A stretch of DNA of 64,000 nucleotides from Streptomyces aurantiogriseus. GTDB taxonomy: Bacteria > Actinomycetota > Actinomycetes > Streptomycetales > Streptomycetaceae. The stretch spans positions 124,001-188,000 of the forward strand of contig NZ_BMSX01000020.1 in assembly GCF_014649375.1 (NCBI RefSeq). Direction: 5' to 3'. This document shows positions 19,118 through 27,241 of the stretch, piece after piece. How positions within the stretch are numbered: position 1 is the stretch's first letter; every line of letters starts with the position of its first letter. Made by a program: the position numbers and the translations under genes. The notes below the pieces were generated by a model that was not told the origin of the DNA, did no database searches, and saw only the letters and a program-made list of their open reading frames with translations.

Positions 19118-19377
19118 GCAATTCCCCTTCGAGCAGGACCGGTTGACGTGGGGGGTGCGGTCCCACCAGCAGAATCAAAAAGCCCCGAGAGCCACGTCGG
19201 CATCCTAGAGACGCGGGCGCACCAGGCTTCCCGGTCAGGTCATCCGATGGACGATCCGACTCGGAATCGTTATCCCAAGATCGCCCACGAGCTGGGCTTA
19301 TCGACAAATCCACCGGGGTGCTCGGGGCGGATCCGCCGATAAGCCGTCCTTCGGTCAGACGTCGGCACTTTCTGACA

Positions 19378-19854
19378 TCACGTCACCGCTGCCGGTTCGC
19401 GTCGCTGTGCGGTGTCCGGCTCCACTGAATCCGCGGCCGGTGTCTCCCAGTTGGGCTCGGGCTGCGGCGGCGAGCCGGCGGCCGTCGGCTCGGAGCGGCC
19501 CGTGCGGCGGAAGGCGGACGTGCCCCGCGCGAGGTCGTGACCGATCGACACGGCGTCGATGTCCGCCGACGTCCAGCTCTGCTGCCCCTCGCGCACGTCC
19601 GTGCGCACCTTCAGCCTGCCCTGCACGATCACGGGGTCCCCGACGTTCAGCGAGGCCGCCGCGTTGGTGGCCAGCTGCCGGTTGGCCCACACCGTGAAGA
19701 AGTTGGTGTGCCCGTCGGTCCAGGTGTTCTTCTCGCGGTCCCAGTAACGCGAGGTCACCGCCAGCCGGAACCTCGCCGACGCGCCCGCCGACAGCTCCCG
19801 GAACACCGGCTGCGTCGCCACGTTCCCCACCGCGCACACCATCGTCTCGTTCAT
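19378..19854 (-). CDS. ssbB: SsbB-type single-stranded DNA-binding protein
   Basis: A 158-residue SSB with an OB fold in the first 105 residues (MNETMVCAVGNVATQPVFRE, then the RYWDREKNTW and NFFTVWANRQLA segments). The tail is short, Pro/Glu-rich and ends AAVT instead of the acidic DDDxPF tip that recruits replication proteins. This is the hallmark of the second Streptomyces SSB, SsbB, needed for chromosome segregation in sporulation. It lies next to the dynamin-like pair, also tied to sporulation septation, and points the same way. The 220-base gap to dynB suggests its own promoter. Confidence 0.88.
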   Translation of the reverse strand: MNETMVCAVGNVATQPVFRELSAGASARFRLAVTSRYWDREKNTWTDGHTNFFTVWANRQLATNAAASLNVGDPVIVQGRLKVRTDVREGQQSWTSADIDAVSIGHDLARGTSAFRRTGRSEPTAAGSPPQPEPNWETPAADSVEPDTAQRREPAAVT

Positions 19855-20075
19855 CGTGAACCCCTCCCTCTGCCCGGACCTTCACACCGGGCGGATACAC
19901 GTACGGGCCCGTCCCGTACGGCTGCGTCCGACACGGTGACCGCGTCCGCCGCGATCGCCGTGAAGCCAGACTGCCTCCGCCGGAACGGGCCCGCCGAGCG
20001 CTGTGGATCACCCCTGACCTGTGGAAAACCCCCTCACCCGGACGAGGGATCCGCGTCGCGCCCGCCCAAGATCAC

Positions 20076-22556
20076 CTACCTCGCCGCAGCCTCCATCCCC
20101 ATCACCCGCCCGTACTGCTCCCGTACCTCCCGGTACCGCAACAGTTCCGCGGCCAGGGGATCCAGGACCCTCGCCCGGCCGCAGCCGGCCGCCGCCTCCC
20201 GCAGGCGCCGTTCCGCGTCCTGGCCGTATCTTCGCGCCGGACCGCGGGCCGCCATCCGGCAGCTCCACTCCACGAGCGGGCCGCCGACGATGCCGGCCAC
20301 CATCAGCAGCACCGGAACGCCCAGGTTCGGTGACATGACCCCGGCGATCTGGCCCACCAGCCACAGCCCGCCGATCACCTGAAGGATCGTCATCGCCGCC
20401 TGCGCCAGCACGGCCGCCGGCCACCAGCCCGGCCGTGGCGGCCTCCCCGGCGGCAACCCGGCCCGCACAGCAAGCTCGTCCAGCGCCTCGGGCAACCCTT
20501 GCGCGCCTCGCACGGCCGCCTCGCGCACCGCCTGCGCCCACGGCGCCGGCAGCCCCGCCGAGGCCCGCTCGGACACCGTCCGCACCGCCTGTTCGACGCG
20601 CTGGCGTGCCGTGACCTCCTCGTCGGCCTGCGGCCGGACCGGGATCCGGCCGGTGAGCGGGTCGCTGCGGCCCTGGACCCACCGCCACAGCCGCAGCCAC
20701 GGCGTCCCGCACGCGCGGTTGGCGTTGCGCAGCCAGGCGCGTTCGGCGGCCTCGCCCGCGGCGGTGGCGCCGACCGCGTCCGCGAGCCGGTCGGCGAACT
20801 CGTCCCGCGCCTCCTCGCTGAGGCCCGTGCGCCGACCCGCGGCGTAGACGGGCCGCAACCGCCATCCGGCGGCGTCCACGTCGGCCGAGATCCGTCGTGC
20901 CGCAGCGCCGCGTTCCGTGACGAACTGCCCGAGCAGCTCCCGCAGTTCACCGACGCCGTCGCCGGTGAGCGCGGACAGCGCGAGGACGGTCGCGCCCGGT
21001 TCGCCGTACTCGCCGAGGGCGATGCCGTCCTCGTCGAGCAGCCGCCGCAGGTCGTCGAGGACCATCTCGGCCGCCTCGCCGGGCAGCCGGTCGACCTGGT
21101 TGAGGACGACGAACATGACCTCCGCGTGGCCCGCCATGGGCCGCAGATAGCGTTCGTGGAGCACGGCGTCGGCGTACTTTTCGGGATCGACGACCCAGAT
21201 GACGGCGTCGACGAGCGCCAGCACGCGGTCGACCTGCTCGCGGTGCTGCACGGCCGCCGAGTCGTGGTCGGGCAGGTCGATCAGGATGAGCCCGCGCAGC
21301 TGGGCCTCCGCCTCCGCGCTCTGCACGGGGCGCCGGCGCAGCCGGCCCGGGATGCCGAGGCGGTCGATGAGAGTCGACGCGCCGTCGCTCCAACTGCACG
21401 CGATGGGCGCGGCGGTCGTCGGCCGTCGTACGCCCGTCTCCGAGATGGCCACGCCGGCGAGCGCGTTGAACAACTGTGACTTGCCGCTGCCGGTGGCGCC
21501 GGCGATCGCGACGACGGTGTGCTGCCCGGAGAGCCTGCGCCGTGCCGCCGCCTCGTCCAGGACACGGCCGGCCTCGGCGAGCGTCTTGCTGTCGAGCCGG
21601 GTGCGGGAGAGCCCCACCAGTTCGCGCAGCGCGTCGAGCCGGGAGCGCAGGGAGTCGTCGTAGACGAGCGGGGTCGCGGGCTGCTGGCCGCCGGTCCGGA
21701 TCTCCACGGCCGCGGGCTGCTCAGCGGGGGAGGTCTCGCTCACACGGCGCGCGATGAGGCCGTCGTCCCAGGTATCGGCGGCGTCCGAGCTCGTTGCGGG
21801 GGTGTGGCTGCTGTCGTCCCGCCCGCGGGGGCGACGCTCCTCACGCACGCCCGCGTGCCCGTCGTCCTCACCCCCGCGCACGCGCCGCTCCCCCTCCCGC
21901 CCGCGCGCCGGGCCACCGCTGCTCCGCCCACCGGCGCGGTCCTCACCTTTCTGCACGCGCGCGTGGTCGTCGTTCGTCTGCACGCGCGCGTGGTCATCGT
22001 TCTTCTGCACGCGCGTGTATGCGTCGCCTCTTGCCACGCGCGCGTGATCGTCGCCTTTCACCACGCGCGCGTGGTCGTCGCCCTTGAGCACACGCACATG
22101 ACCGTCGCCTTCCCGTACGCGCGCGTGGTCGCCGCCTTCCGCCTCGCGCGCGTGAGTGCCGTCATCCCCGGCAGCCACCCCACCGCCGCCCTCCCACGCA
22201 CCCGCACGGCCGCCGCCTCCCCCGACGCGCACGTGCCCGCCGTCCCCGCGGTCCTCACCGTCCCCACGGCCCTCTGACTGCCCACCGGTCCCGGAATCCC
22301 CGTTGCCCTCCACGCTCCCAGCAGCTCTCTTCGCTCCCTCCGCCCTCTCCACACCCTCTGCCCTCTCCACTTTCTCCTGTCCCGGCCTCCCGGCGTCCGC
22401 CCCTGCCCTCGCCGCCTCCGAGGGGTGCCCCTCGGAAGCCTCCTCGCCGGGGACGCCGTTCCCCTCCTCGCCCGCCGTGGGCCCGGCCTTCGCGGTCGCC
22501 GGCTGGTTCGTGTGATCGGGGTGTCCCGTGTGGTCCTGGTTCGTGACGGCGGTCAC
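20076..22556 (-). CDS. dynB: Dynamin-like GTPase DynB (membrane associated)
   Basis: An 826-residue protein. The first 290 residues are a low-complexity, charged extension with decapeptide repeats at about 143-206. The dynamin-like GTPase domain begins near 300, with G1 GATGSGKS (353-360), a DLPDHDS switch and G4 NQVD. A helical region follows, then two membrane helices at about 715-770 and a short cytosolic tail. In S. venezuelae the DynA-DynB pair stabilises FtsZ rings during sporulation septation. The GTG start lies six bases after AGGAGAGG and four bases after the dynA stop, so the pair is one operon. Assignment of A versus B follows gene order and is my memory of that system. Confidence 0.75.
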   Translation of the reverse strand: MTAVTNQDHTGHPDHTNQPATAKAGPTAGEEGNGVPGEEASEGHPSEAARAGADAGRPGQEKVERAEGVERAEGAKRAAGSVEGNGDSGTGGQSEGRGDGEDRGDGGHVRVGGGGGRAGAWEGGGGVAAGDDGTHAREAEGGDHARVREGDGHVRVLKGDDHARVVKGDDHARVARGDAYTRVQKNDDHARVQTNDDHARVQKGEDRAGGRSSGGPARGREGERRVRGGEDDGHAGVREERRPRGRDDSSHTPATSSDAADTWDDGLIARRVSETSPAEQPAAVEIRTGGQQPATPLVYDDSLRSRLDALRELVGLSRTRLDSKTLAEAGRVLDEAAARRRLSGQHTVVAIAGATGSGKSQLFNALAGVAISETGVRRPTTAAPIACSWSDGASTLIDRLGIPGRLRRRPVQSAEAEAQLRGLILIDLPDHDSAAVQHREQVDRVLALVDAVIWVVDPEKYADAVLHERYLRPMAGHAEVMFVVLNQVDRLPGEAAEMVLDDLRRLLDEDGIALGEYGEPGATVLALSALTGDGVGELRELLGQFVTERGAAARRISADVDAAGWRLRPVYAAGRRTGLSEEARDEFADRLADAVGATAAGEAAERAWLRNANRACGTPWLRLWRWVQGRSDPLTGRIPVRPQADEEVTARQRVEQAVRTVSERASAGLPAPWAQAVREAAVRGAQGLPEALDELAVRAGLPPGRPPRPGWWPAAVLAQAAMTILQVIGGLWLVGQIAGVMSPNLGVPVLLMVAGIVGGPLVEWSCRMAARGPARRYGQDAERRLREAAAGCGRARVLDPLAAELLRYREVREQYGRVMGMEAAAR
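21939..22130 (-). repeat. 30-base in-frame repeats encoding a charged decapeptide in dynB
   Basis: Six or so copies of a 30-base unit encode variants of the decapeptide HARVxKGDD. They form part of the cytosolic N-terminal extension ahead of the GTPase domain and alternate acidic and basic residues. Confidence 0.8.
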
Positions 22557-22559
22557 CGG

Positions 22560-24164
22560 TCACCTCTCCTTCTGCAGTACCGACAGCGCGGCGATGAGTT
22601 CGGCCTGGGGTTCGGCATGGACGTCGAGTCCGTCGAGCGGGGCGAGACGGCGCTCGCGTTCGGTGTGCATCACGCGGTCCAGGTGCTCGGCGAGCAGCCG
22701 TACCCCCCGGTCGCGCAGCCGCAGCGCGCCGTGGGCGCCGAGCCGTTCGGCGAGCCCCTCGCCCGCCGAGCGCGCCCGGCGGCCGCCCAGCAGGACGGTG
22801 GCGACGAGGGCGGCGATCACCTCGGGGTCGGGCGCGGCCCCGCGTTCCAGCTCGCGCACCTCCTCCTCGGCGTACTCCTCCAGCTCGCGCCGCCAGCGTC
22901 GTACGGCCAGGCCGATGCGGTGTTCGGCGGTCTCCAGGGAGGGGTCGTGCTCCAGCAGGGACGGGGCGGCGGCGCCCGGTTCGCGGCGCCAGGCCTCGTC
23001 GACGCGCTCGTCGGCCGCGGTGACCGCGCACAGCAGGAGCGCGGCCAGGCTCTCGGTGAGGGCGTCGAGGAGTTCGCTCGCGGTGCAGTCCAGCGGGAAG
23101 GCCCGCCAGCGCTTCAGAGCGTCCCCGGCGAGCACGGCCCCGCTCTGCAACCGCCCCCGCACGCGCGTGTGCTCGCTGTCGTACGCCCCCTCGACGGCCG
23201 AGGTGAGCCGCAGGGCGGCCGCGTACTGGGCGGCGGCGGCGCCGGCCAGTTCGGGCATCCGGGTCTTGAGGGAGTCGAGGACGCCGTGAGCCGTGCGGGC
23301 CATCGCGTGGTGGCGGGCGGCGAGGTCCTGGGCGTGGTGGACGAGCCAGGTCCGCAGCGGTGCCACGGCGGTGGCCGGCAGCAGTCCGCCGCCCCAGGCG
23401 GACTCGGGCAGTTCGGGCACGGTGAAGCGCGGTACGTCGCCCAGCCCGGCCTTGGTGAGCAGTGCGGCGTACTGCCGGGACACCTCGCCGACCACCTGGT
23501 GGGGCACGCGGTCGAGGACGGTCACGAGCGTCGCCCGGTACTCCTTGGCGGTGCGCAGGAGGTGCCAGGGGACGGCGTCGGCGTACCGCGCGGCCGTGGT
23601 GACCATCACCCAGATGTCCGCGGCACAGATCAGTTCGGCGGCGAGGACACGGTTGTCGGCGACGAGGGAGTCGACGTCGGGCGCGTCGAGGAGGGCGAGG
23701 CCGGGCGGGAGGGTTTCGGCGGTCTCGATCCGCAGCACGCGTCTGCCGTCCTCGCCGGGCAGCAGAAGATCGTCGCCCGGGCCCTGCCCGGGCACCCACA
23801 TGCGCGTGAGGTCGGGCAGCACCCGCATGCCGCTGAACCAGTGATGGTCCTCCGGATGGCACACCAGCACCGGAGTCCGTGTCGTCGGCCGCAGCACGCC
23901 CGCCTCGCTGACGCGCCGCCCCACGAGGGAATTGACGAGCGTCGACTTGCCGGCGCCCGTGGAACCGCCCACGACGGCCAGCAATGGCGCTTCGGGCTGC
24001 CGCAACCGGGGCACCAAGTAGTCGTCGAGCTGGGCGAGCAGTTCGTCGCGGTTGGCACGCGCGCGTGGAGCCCCCGTCAGGGGCAGCGGGAAGCGTGCGG
24101 CGGCGACACGGTCGCGCAGGGCGGAGAGTGCGTCGAGCAGCTGAGGCCGTACGTCCAAGGTCAC
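22560..24164 (-). CDS. dynA: Dynamin-like GTPase DynA
   Basis: A GTPase of about 534 residues. G1 is GGSTGAGKS at 66-74, the switch segment LLDAPDVDS follows, and TVLDRVP is G4-like. The C-terminal half is helical, with hydrophobic stretches (ALLLCAVTAA, VIAALVATVLLGG) that may contact the membrane. It is first of the dynA-dynB operon. The GTG at 24164 (VTLDVRPQLL) matches how I remember these proteins beginning; the adjacent GTG at 24167 is equally possible, and 50 upstream codons look non-coding. No clear SD is visible. The 324 bases upstream to the tRNA are partly A/T-rich at 24176-24210 and should contain the promoter; no other gene is seen there. Confidence 0.72.
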   Translation of the reverse strand: MTLDVRPQLLDALSALRDRVAAARFPLPLTGAPRARANRDELLAQLDDYLVPRLRQPEAPLLAVVGGSTGAGKSTLVNSLVGRRVSEAGVLRPTTRTPVLVCHPEDHHWFSGMRVLPDLTRMWVPGQGPGDDLLLPGEDGRRVLRIETAETLPPGLALLDAPDVDSLVADNRVLAAELICAADIWVMVTTAARYADAVPWHLLRTAKEYRATLVTVLDRVPHQVVGEVSRQYAALLTKAGLGDVPRFTVPELPESAWGGGLLPATAVAPLRTWLVHHAQDLAARHHAMARTAHGVLDSLKTRMPELAGAAAAQYAAALRLTSAVEGAYDSEHTRVRGRLQSGAVLAGDALKRWRAFPLDCTASELLDALTESLAALLLCAVTAADERVDEAWRREPGAAAPSLLEHDPSLETAEHRIGLAVRRWRRELEEYAEEEVRELERGAAPDPEVIAALVATVLLGGRRARSAGEGLAERLGAHGALRLRDRGVRLLAEHLDRVMHTERERRLAPLDGLDVHAEPQAELIAALSVLQKER

Positions 24165-24488
24165 CACATGCGAAGAATGCCCAATTTTAGGGGATTTATG
24201 AAGCATATAGGCATGCCTGCGCGCCGACAGGACACAAGGGACGGAAGGTGCGACTGGGACGAGGGCACAGCCCAGGCATAACGAGTGCACAACACCCGGG
24301 GCTCGAGACGCCAAAAGCGATGCACGATTCGTACCTGCCTGCGATTATCAGGACCGCTTCACTGAACCTCCACATTGAGCCACGGAGGAGAAGCGCTCAG
24401 GACAAGGAACCGGGAGCCCTATCCTTGTCCCCGGCAACGTCACGGATCAGCCCACACCCGGGCACCACGTACGAGGCCACCACACCCG

Positions 24489-24561
24489 GCCCCCGTAGCT
24501 CAGTGGATAGAGCAGGCGCCTTCTAAGCGCTTGGCCGCAGGTTCGAGTCCTGCCGGGGGCG
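24489..24561 (+). tRNA. tRNA-Arg (UCU anticodon)
   Basis: A 73-base cloverleaf. The acceptor stem GCCCCCG (24489-24495) pairs with CGGGGGC (24554-24560), with G as discriminator. The D-arm is AGCTCAGTGGATAGAGCA, the anticodon loop CTTCTAA gives UCU, and the T-arm contains GGTTCGAGTCC. CCA is not encoded. It reads AGA/AGG, rare codons in this GC-rich genome. Confidence 0.95.
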
Positions 24562-24586
24562 CCCAGACTCATTCACCCGGTCGCCG

Positions 24587-25342
24587 TCACCTTCCCGGGT
24601 CGTACGCCGCCACCGCGGCCGACGCGTCCCGCTGATCGAGCCGCACTCCGCTCACCCCCACGACCACGGCCGATGCCGGATGCACCCCGTCAACGATCAT
24701 GTCCGCCATGGCCAGTTCGGGCCGCGCGGCGAGCTGATCCGGCCAGGCGAGCACGGCCGGCGGAGCATCCGGAGCGGACACCTCCAGTCCTCGGAGCGGC
24801 ACGCGCAGGCCCACACCAAGCGCCTTCAGTACGGCCTCCTTGCGTGTCCAGGTGCGCAGGAAGGCGGAGCGTCGCTCGCCGGACGGGCGGGCGTACAGGG
24901 CCGTCAGTTCGGTGTCGGTGAGGGCGCTCGGCGCCGCCGTGTCGAGGTCGAGGCGCACGGCGTTCTCCTCGACGTCGAGGCCGACCGCCGCGCCACGGCA
25001 GACGGCCACCCCGATCACCTCACCGCTGTGGGTGACGGAGAAGTCGACGCCGGCGTACTCGGACGCCTGCGGCACCGCCAGTTCCGCCTTGCCGTGCGGG
25101 CCGCCGCAGCGCGGGCACACGCGGCGCAGGGGGACGTCGGCGGGAGGCAGGCCGAGGAGTTCCCCCAGGGCGAGACGGCTGAGTGCACAACCGACCAGAA
25201 ATCGCCCCCTGTTGGCGTAGTCGGCGGTCGCCTCGTACCGGGCGCGCTCCACGGGATCGAGCAGCCGCAGGAGCCCCGCGTGCCCGTCGGCCCGACGCGC
25301 CCACCACACCTGCACCGCATGTCGCCCTGTCACATGCCTCAC
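24587..25342 (-). CDS. 4'-phosphopantetheinyl transferase (Sfp type)
   Basis: A 251-residue Sfp-type PPTase, which moves phosphopantetheine from CoA to a serine of carrier proteins. It has the family motifs: FSVTHSGEVIGVAV, the Mg-binding GLDVEE and WTRKEAVLKALG. A Cys-rich stretch (CPRCGGPHGK) precedes the first motif, as in many actinobacterial members. The start is uncertain: GTG at 25342 (VRHVTGRH) or 25333. A free ACP gene lies 5 kb away in the same gene neighbourhood, so this enzyme may load it, but Sfp-type enzymes are usually broad in range and could serve pathways elsewhere. Confidence 0.85.
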   Translation of the reverse strand: MRHVTGRHAVQVWWARRADGHAGLLRLLDPVERARYEATADYANRGRFLVGCALSRLALGELLGLPPADVPLRRVCPRCGGPHGKAELAVPQASEYAGVDFSVTHSGEVIGVAVCRGAAVGLDVEENAVRLDLDTAAPSALTDTELTALYARPSGERRSAFLRTWTRKEAVLKALGVGLRVPLRGLEVSAPDAPPAVLAWPDQLAARPELAMADMIVDGVHPASAVVVGVSGVRLDQRDASAAVAAYDPGR

Positions 25343-25390
25343 CCTGATCGATGATCGGCCCACGCCCTACACTCCTGCTCGCCCCGCAGG

Positions 25391-25473
25391 ACCTCGCCCC
25401 GAACCACACCTCGCCCGAACCGCACCTCGCCCCGAACCACACCTCGCCCGAACCGCACCTCGCCCCGAACGAC
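25391..25473. repeat. Short tandem repeats ahead of the alpha/beta hydrolase gene
   Basis: A 33-base unit made of two 16-17-base halves (ACCTCGCCCCGAACCAC-like) occurs 2.5 times, and a second set of 14-15-base units (CGACGACCGCTCAC-like) follows to about 25535. Together they fill the leader of the hydrolase gene and do not appear to be coding. Confidence 0.75.
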
Positions 25474-25549
25474 ACCTCGCACGAGCGACCGCTCACGCGA
25501 CGACCGCTCACCGACGACCGCTCAGACGACAGACAGGGGAAGCAGCCGG

Positions 25550-26395
25550 ATGCGCCTGCACACACAGGAGTGGGGGACGGGTGAGCGTCTCGCCGTCCTC
25601 GTCCACGGCATCATGGCCGACCATCGCACCTGGCACGAACTGGTCCCGGTCCTGACGGACAGGGGCTACCGCGTCCTCGCCGTGGACCTGCGCGGGCACG
25701 GAGCCAGCGCCCGCGGGGCGTACGCGCCGCAGCTCTTCGCCGAGGACCTGCTGGAGACGCTCCCGCGCCGCCCCGAACTGGCGCTGGGGCATTCGCTGGG
25801 CGCACTGGCCCTGGCCCTGGCAGTGGAAGAACTGGCGCCTGACCGAGCGGTCTATTCGGAACCGGCCTGGCGGCTGTCCGGCTCCCAGGGCACCCTGGAC
25901 CCGGCCCTCTTCACGCTCTTCAAGCGCTCTCCCCGCCTGCTGAGGAGCTTCTCCCGCCCTCCGGAGAACGCCCGCCCGGCGGCCGCCCCACCGGCGACCA
26001 GCACGACCCCACCGACGGACGACCGGCCGAGGCACAACCGGCCGACGGGCGACCGGCCCACGGGCGACCGACCAGCGGCCGACCGGACCACGGACGCCGC
26101 ACAGCTCAGCGCCCGGGAAACCGCACGGATCGCCGCCGAACGCCAGGCCCTCGACTCCTGGGACGAGAACAGCGCCCTCGCGCTCTCCTCCTACCGGCTC
26201 GTCGACCACACCCCGAAGAAGGCCCTGGTGCGTTCCCTGGTCCAGGCCTCAGATCCGAGCCTGCTCGTCAGCACGGAGATGAGGGCGGAACTGGTGCGAC
26301 GCGGTTTCGAGGTGCGTACGGTGCCCGCGGCACCGCACGCCATCCACCGGAACCATTTCGACGCGTTCGTCACGTCCCTGTCGGGGTGGTTGTGA
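25550..26395 (+). CDS. Alpha/beta hydrolase
   Basis: A 281-residue alpha/beta-hydrolase. It has an oxyanion HGIMADHRTW, a DLRGHGAS strand turn, the nucleophile elbow GHSLG (serine about residue 82), and the late catalytic His in AIHRNHF. The lid region (about residues 140-190) is expanded by a Pro/Arg/Asp/Thr-rich, apparently disordered insert with short repeats. There is no signal peptide. GGGGAAG lies before the ATG. It points away from the PPTase gene and could be a thioesterase or esterase of the polyamine/ACP neighbourhood, but the sequence does not fix its substrate. Confidence 0.8.
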   Translation: MRLHTQEWGTGERLAVLVHGIMADHRTWHELVPVLTDRGYRVLAVDLRGHGASARGAYAPQLFAEDLLETLPRRPELALGHSLGALALALAVEELAPDRAVYSEPAWRLSGSQGTLDPALFTLFKRSPRLLRSFSRPPENARPAAAPPATSTTPPTDDRPRHNRPTGDRPTGDRPAADRTTDAAQLSARETARIAAERQALDSWDENSALALSSYRLVDHTPKKALVRSLVQASDPSLLVSTEMRAELVRRGFEVRTVPAAPHAIHRNHFDAFVTSLSGWL

Positions 26396-26458
26396 TCGGG
26401 GTGGTGGTGACCGGGGCGGTGGCGACCCCGCGGAAGACGGTGCCGACGACTCGGTGAA

Positions 26459-26839
26459 TCAGTGCACCGCGCGCAGCATGCGCGTCACGTTGATCTTCGT
26501 CGGCGACAGGCCGAGCTCCACGCTCTGCATCATCCGCTCGCCGTTCAGCCGGCCGTACGCCAGCAGATCGACGTTGGCCAGGCTGAATTCCGGCCAGGTG
26601 TGAATGCTCAGATGAGACGCGGAAAGCAGCAGAATGGCGGTGACGGCACCATTGGGGAAAACGTGCGAGGCTTCACCGAGAACCTGGGCGTTCCCCTTTT
26701 CGGCAGCCGTACGCAGCACCTGGAGGAGGCGCTGTTCGTCGGTCAGGATGCTGTGGTCGCTCACCCACACGTCGACGGCGTAGGAGCACAAATCGTCGAC
26801 GTTTATTCCCTCGGTGGCGAGGCTGGCGGAGTTGGTCAT
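26459..26839 (-). CDS. SpeD-family pyruvoyl decarboxylase, divergent active site
   Basis: A 126-residue homologue of bacterial S-adenosylmethionine decarboxylase (SpeD). The self-processing segment is clear: Ser75 in SASHLSIHTWPE would become the pyruvoyl group, with conserved His80 and Glu84. Two expected residues differ. The residue before the cleaved serine is Ala74, not Glu, and the position of the catalytic cysteine (Cys83 in the T. maritima enzyme, 20 residues after the serine) is Tyr95 in LLAYGR. Some SpeD relatives act as ornithine or arginine decarboxylases, so the substrate is open. It is divergent from the BpsA gene, which needs decarboxylated SAM. No strong SD lies right before the ATG. 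Confidence 0.82.
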   Translation of the reverse strand: MTNSASLATEGINVDDLCSYAVDVWVSDHSILTDEQRLLQVLRTAAEKGNAQVLGEASHVFPNGAVTAILLLSASHLSIHTWPEFSLANVDLLAYGRLNGERMMQSVELGLSPTKINVTRMLRAVH

Positions 26840-27241
26840 GGGGAACCGGGGGGCGCGAACCGCTGCCCCCGTCTCCTTTCACATAGATCTGCGCTGGTCC
26901 GAGCGGCCGAAGCGGAAGGTTTCGAGGCCGAAAACCGGCGCTCGGTGTTGCCCAGCGTAGCATCCTGGACGCTCGAGGGCTCGCGTGTGCACGGCGTCAA
27001 GGGGGCCGCCCCCGCCCCTTCCCCTCGCTCCGGACATTCCGGCCGTACATTCCGGAGTAAATTCACTGGATATCCCGGAACAATCGAGGAGGAACCTTTT
27101 CCGAAATCCCTCCCCCATCCCCCTCCTCAGCTCTCTCCTCCCCTTTCTGATTCACCGCTCCCGCACCGAGTCGAGTCGACACCCCGCCAGCCCGTATACT
27201 CGATACTCCTGGATTCCATACCGCCCGCCCGGAGCAGCATT
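26840..27241. promoter_or_regulatory. Divergent control region between the SpeD and BpsA genes
   Basis: No gene is seen in these 402 bases. They contain two direct copies of ACATTCCGG (27034-27042, 27047-27055), an inverted pair TTCCGG (27050-27055)/CCGGAA (27075-27080), and an SD-like GAGGAGG (27086-27092) that has no start codon after it but is complementary to CCTCCTC at 27122-27128. The centre is notably A/T-richer than its surroundings. Operators or a structured leader are likely but not defined. Confidence 0.45.

Noticed and set aside
22255..23862. Long reading frame of 535 codons opposite to other frames of dynA
   Set aside because: Arg/Pro/Ala-rich shadow of the GTPase frame; no motifs, whereas dynA has intact GTPase motifs.
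24248..24526. A 92-codon reading frame upstream of and into the tRNA
   Set aside because: It runs into the tRNA gene, lacks an SD and has no GC bias of coding sequence.
24489..24561. tRNA-Arg gene as an attachment site of an integrated element
   Set aside because: No integrase, no repeated tRNA 3' end found nearby, and the flanking genes look chromosomal.
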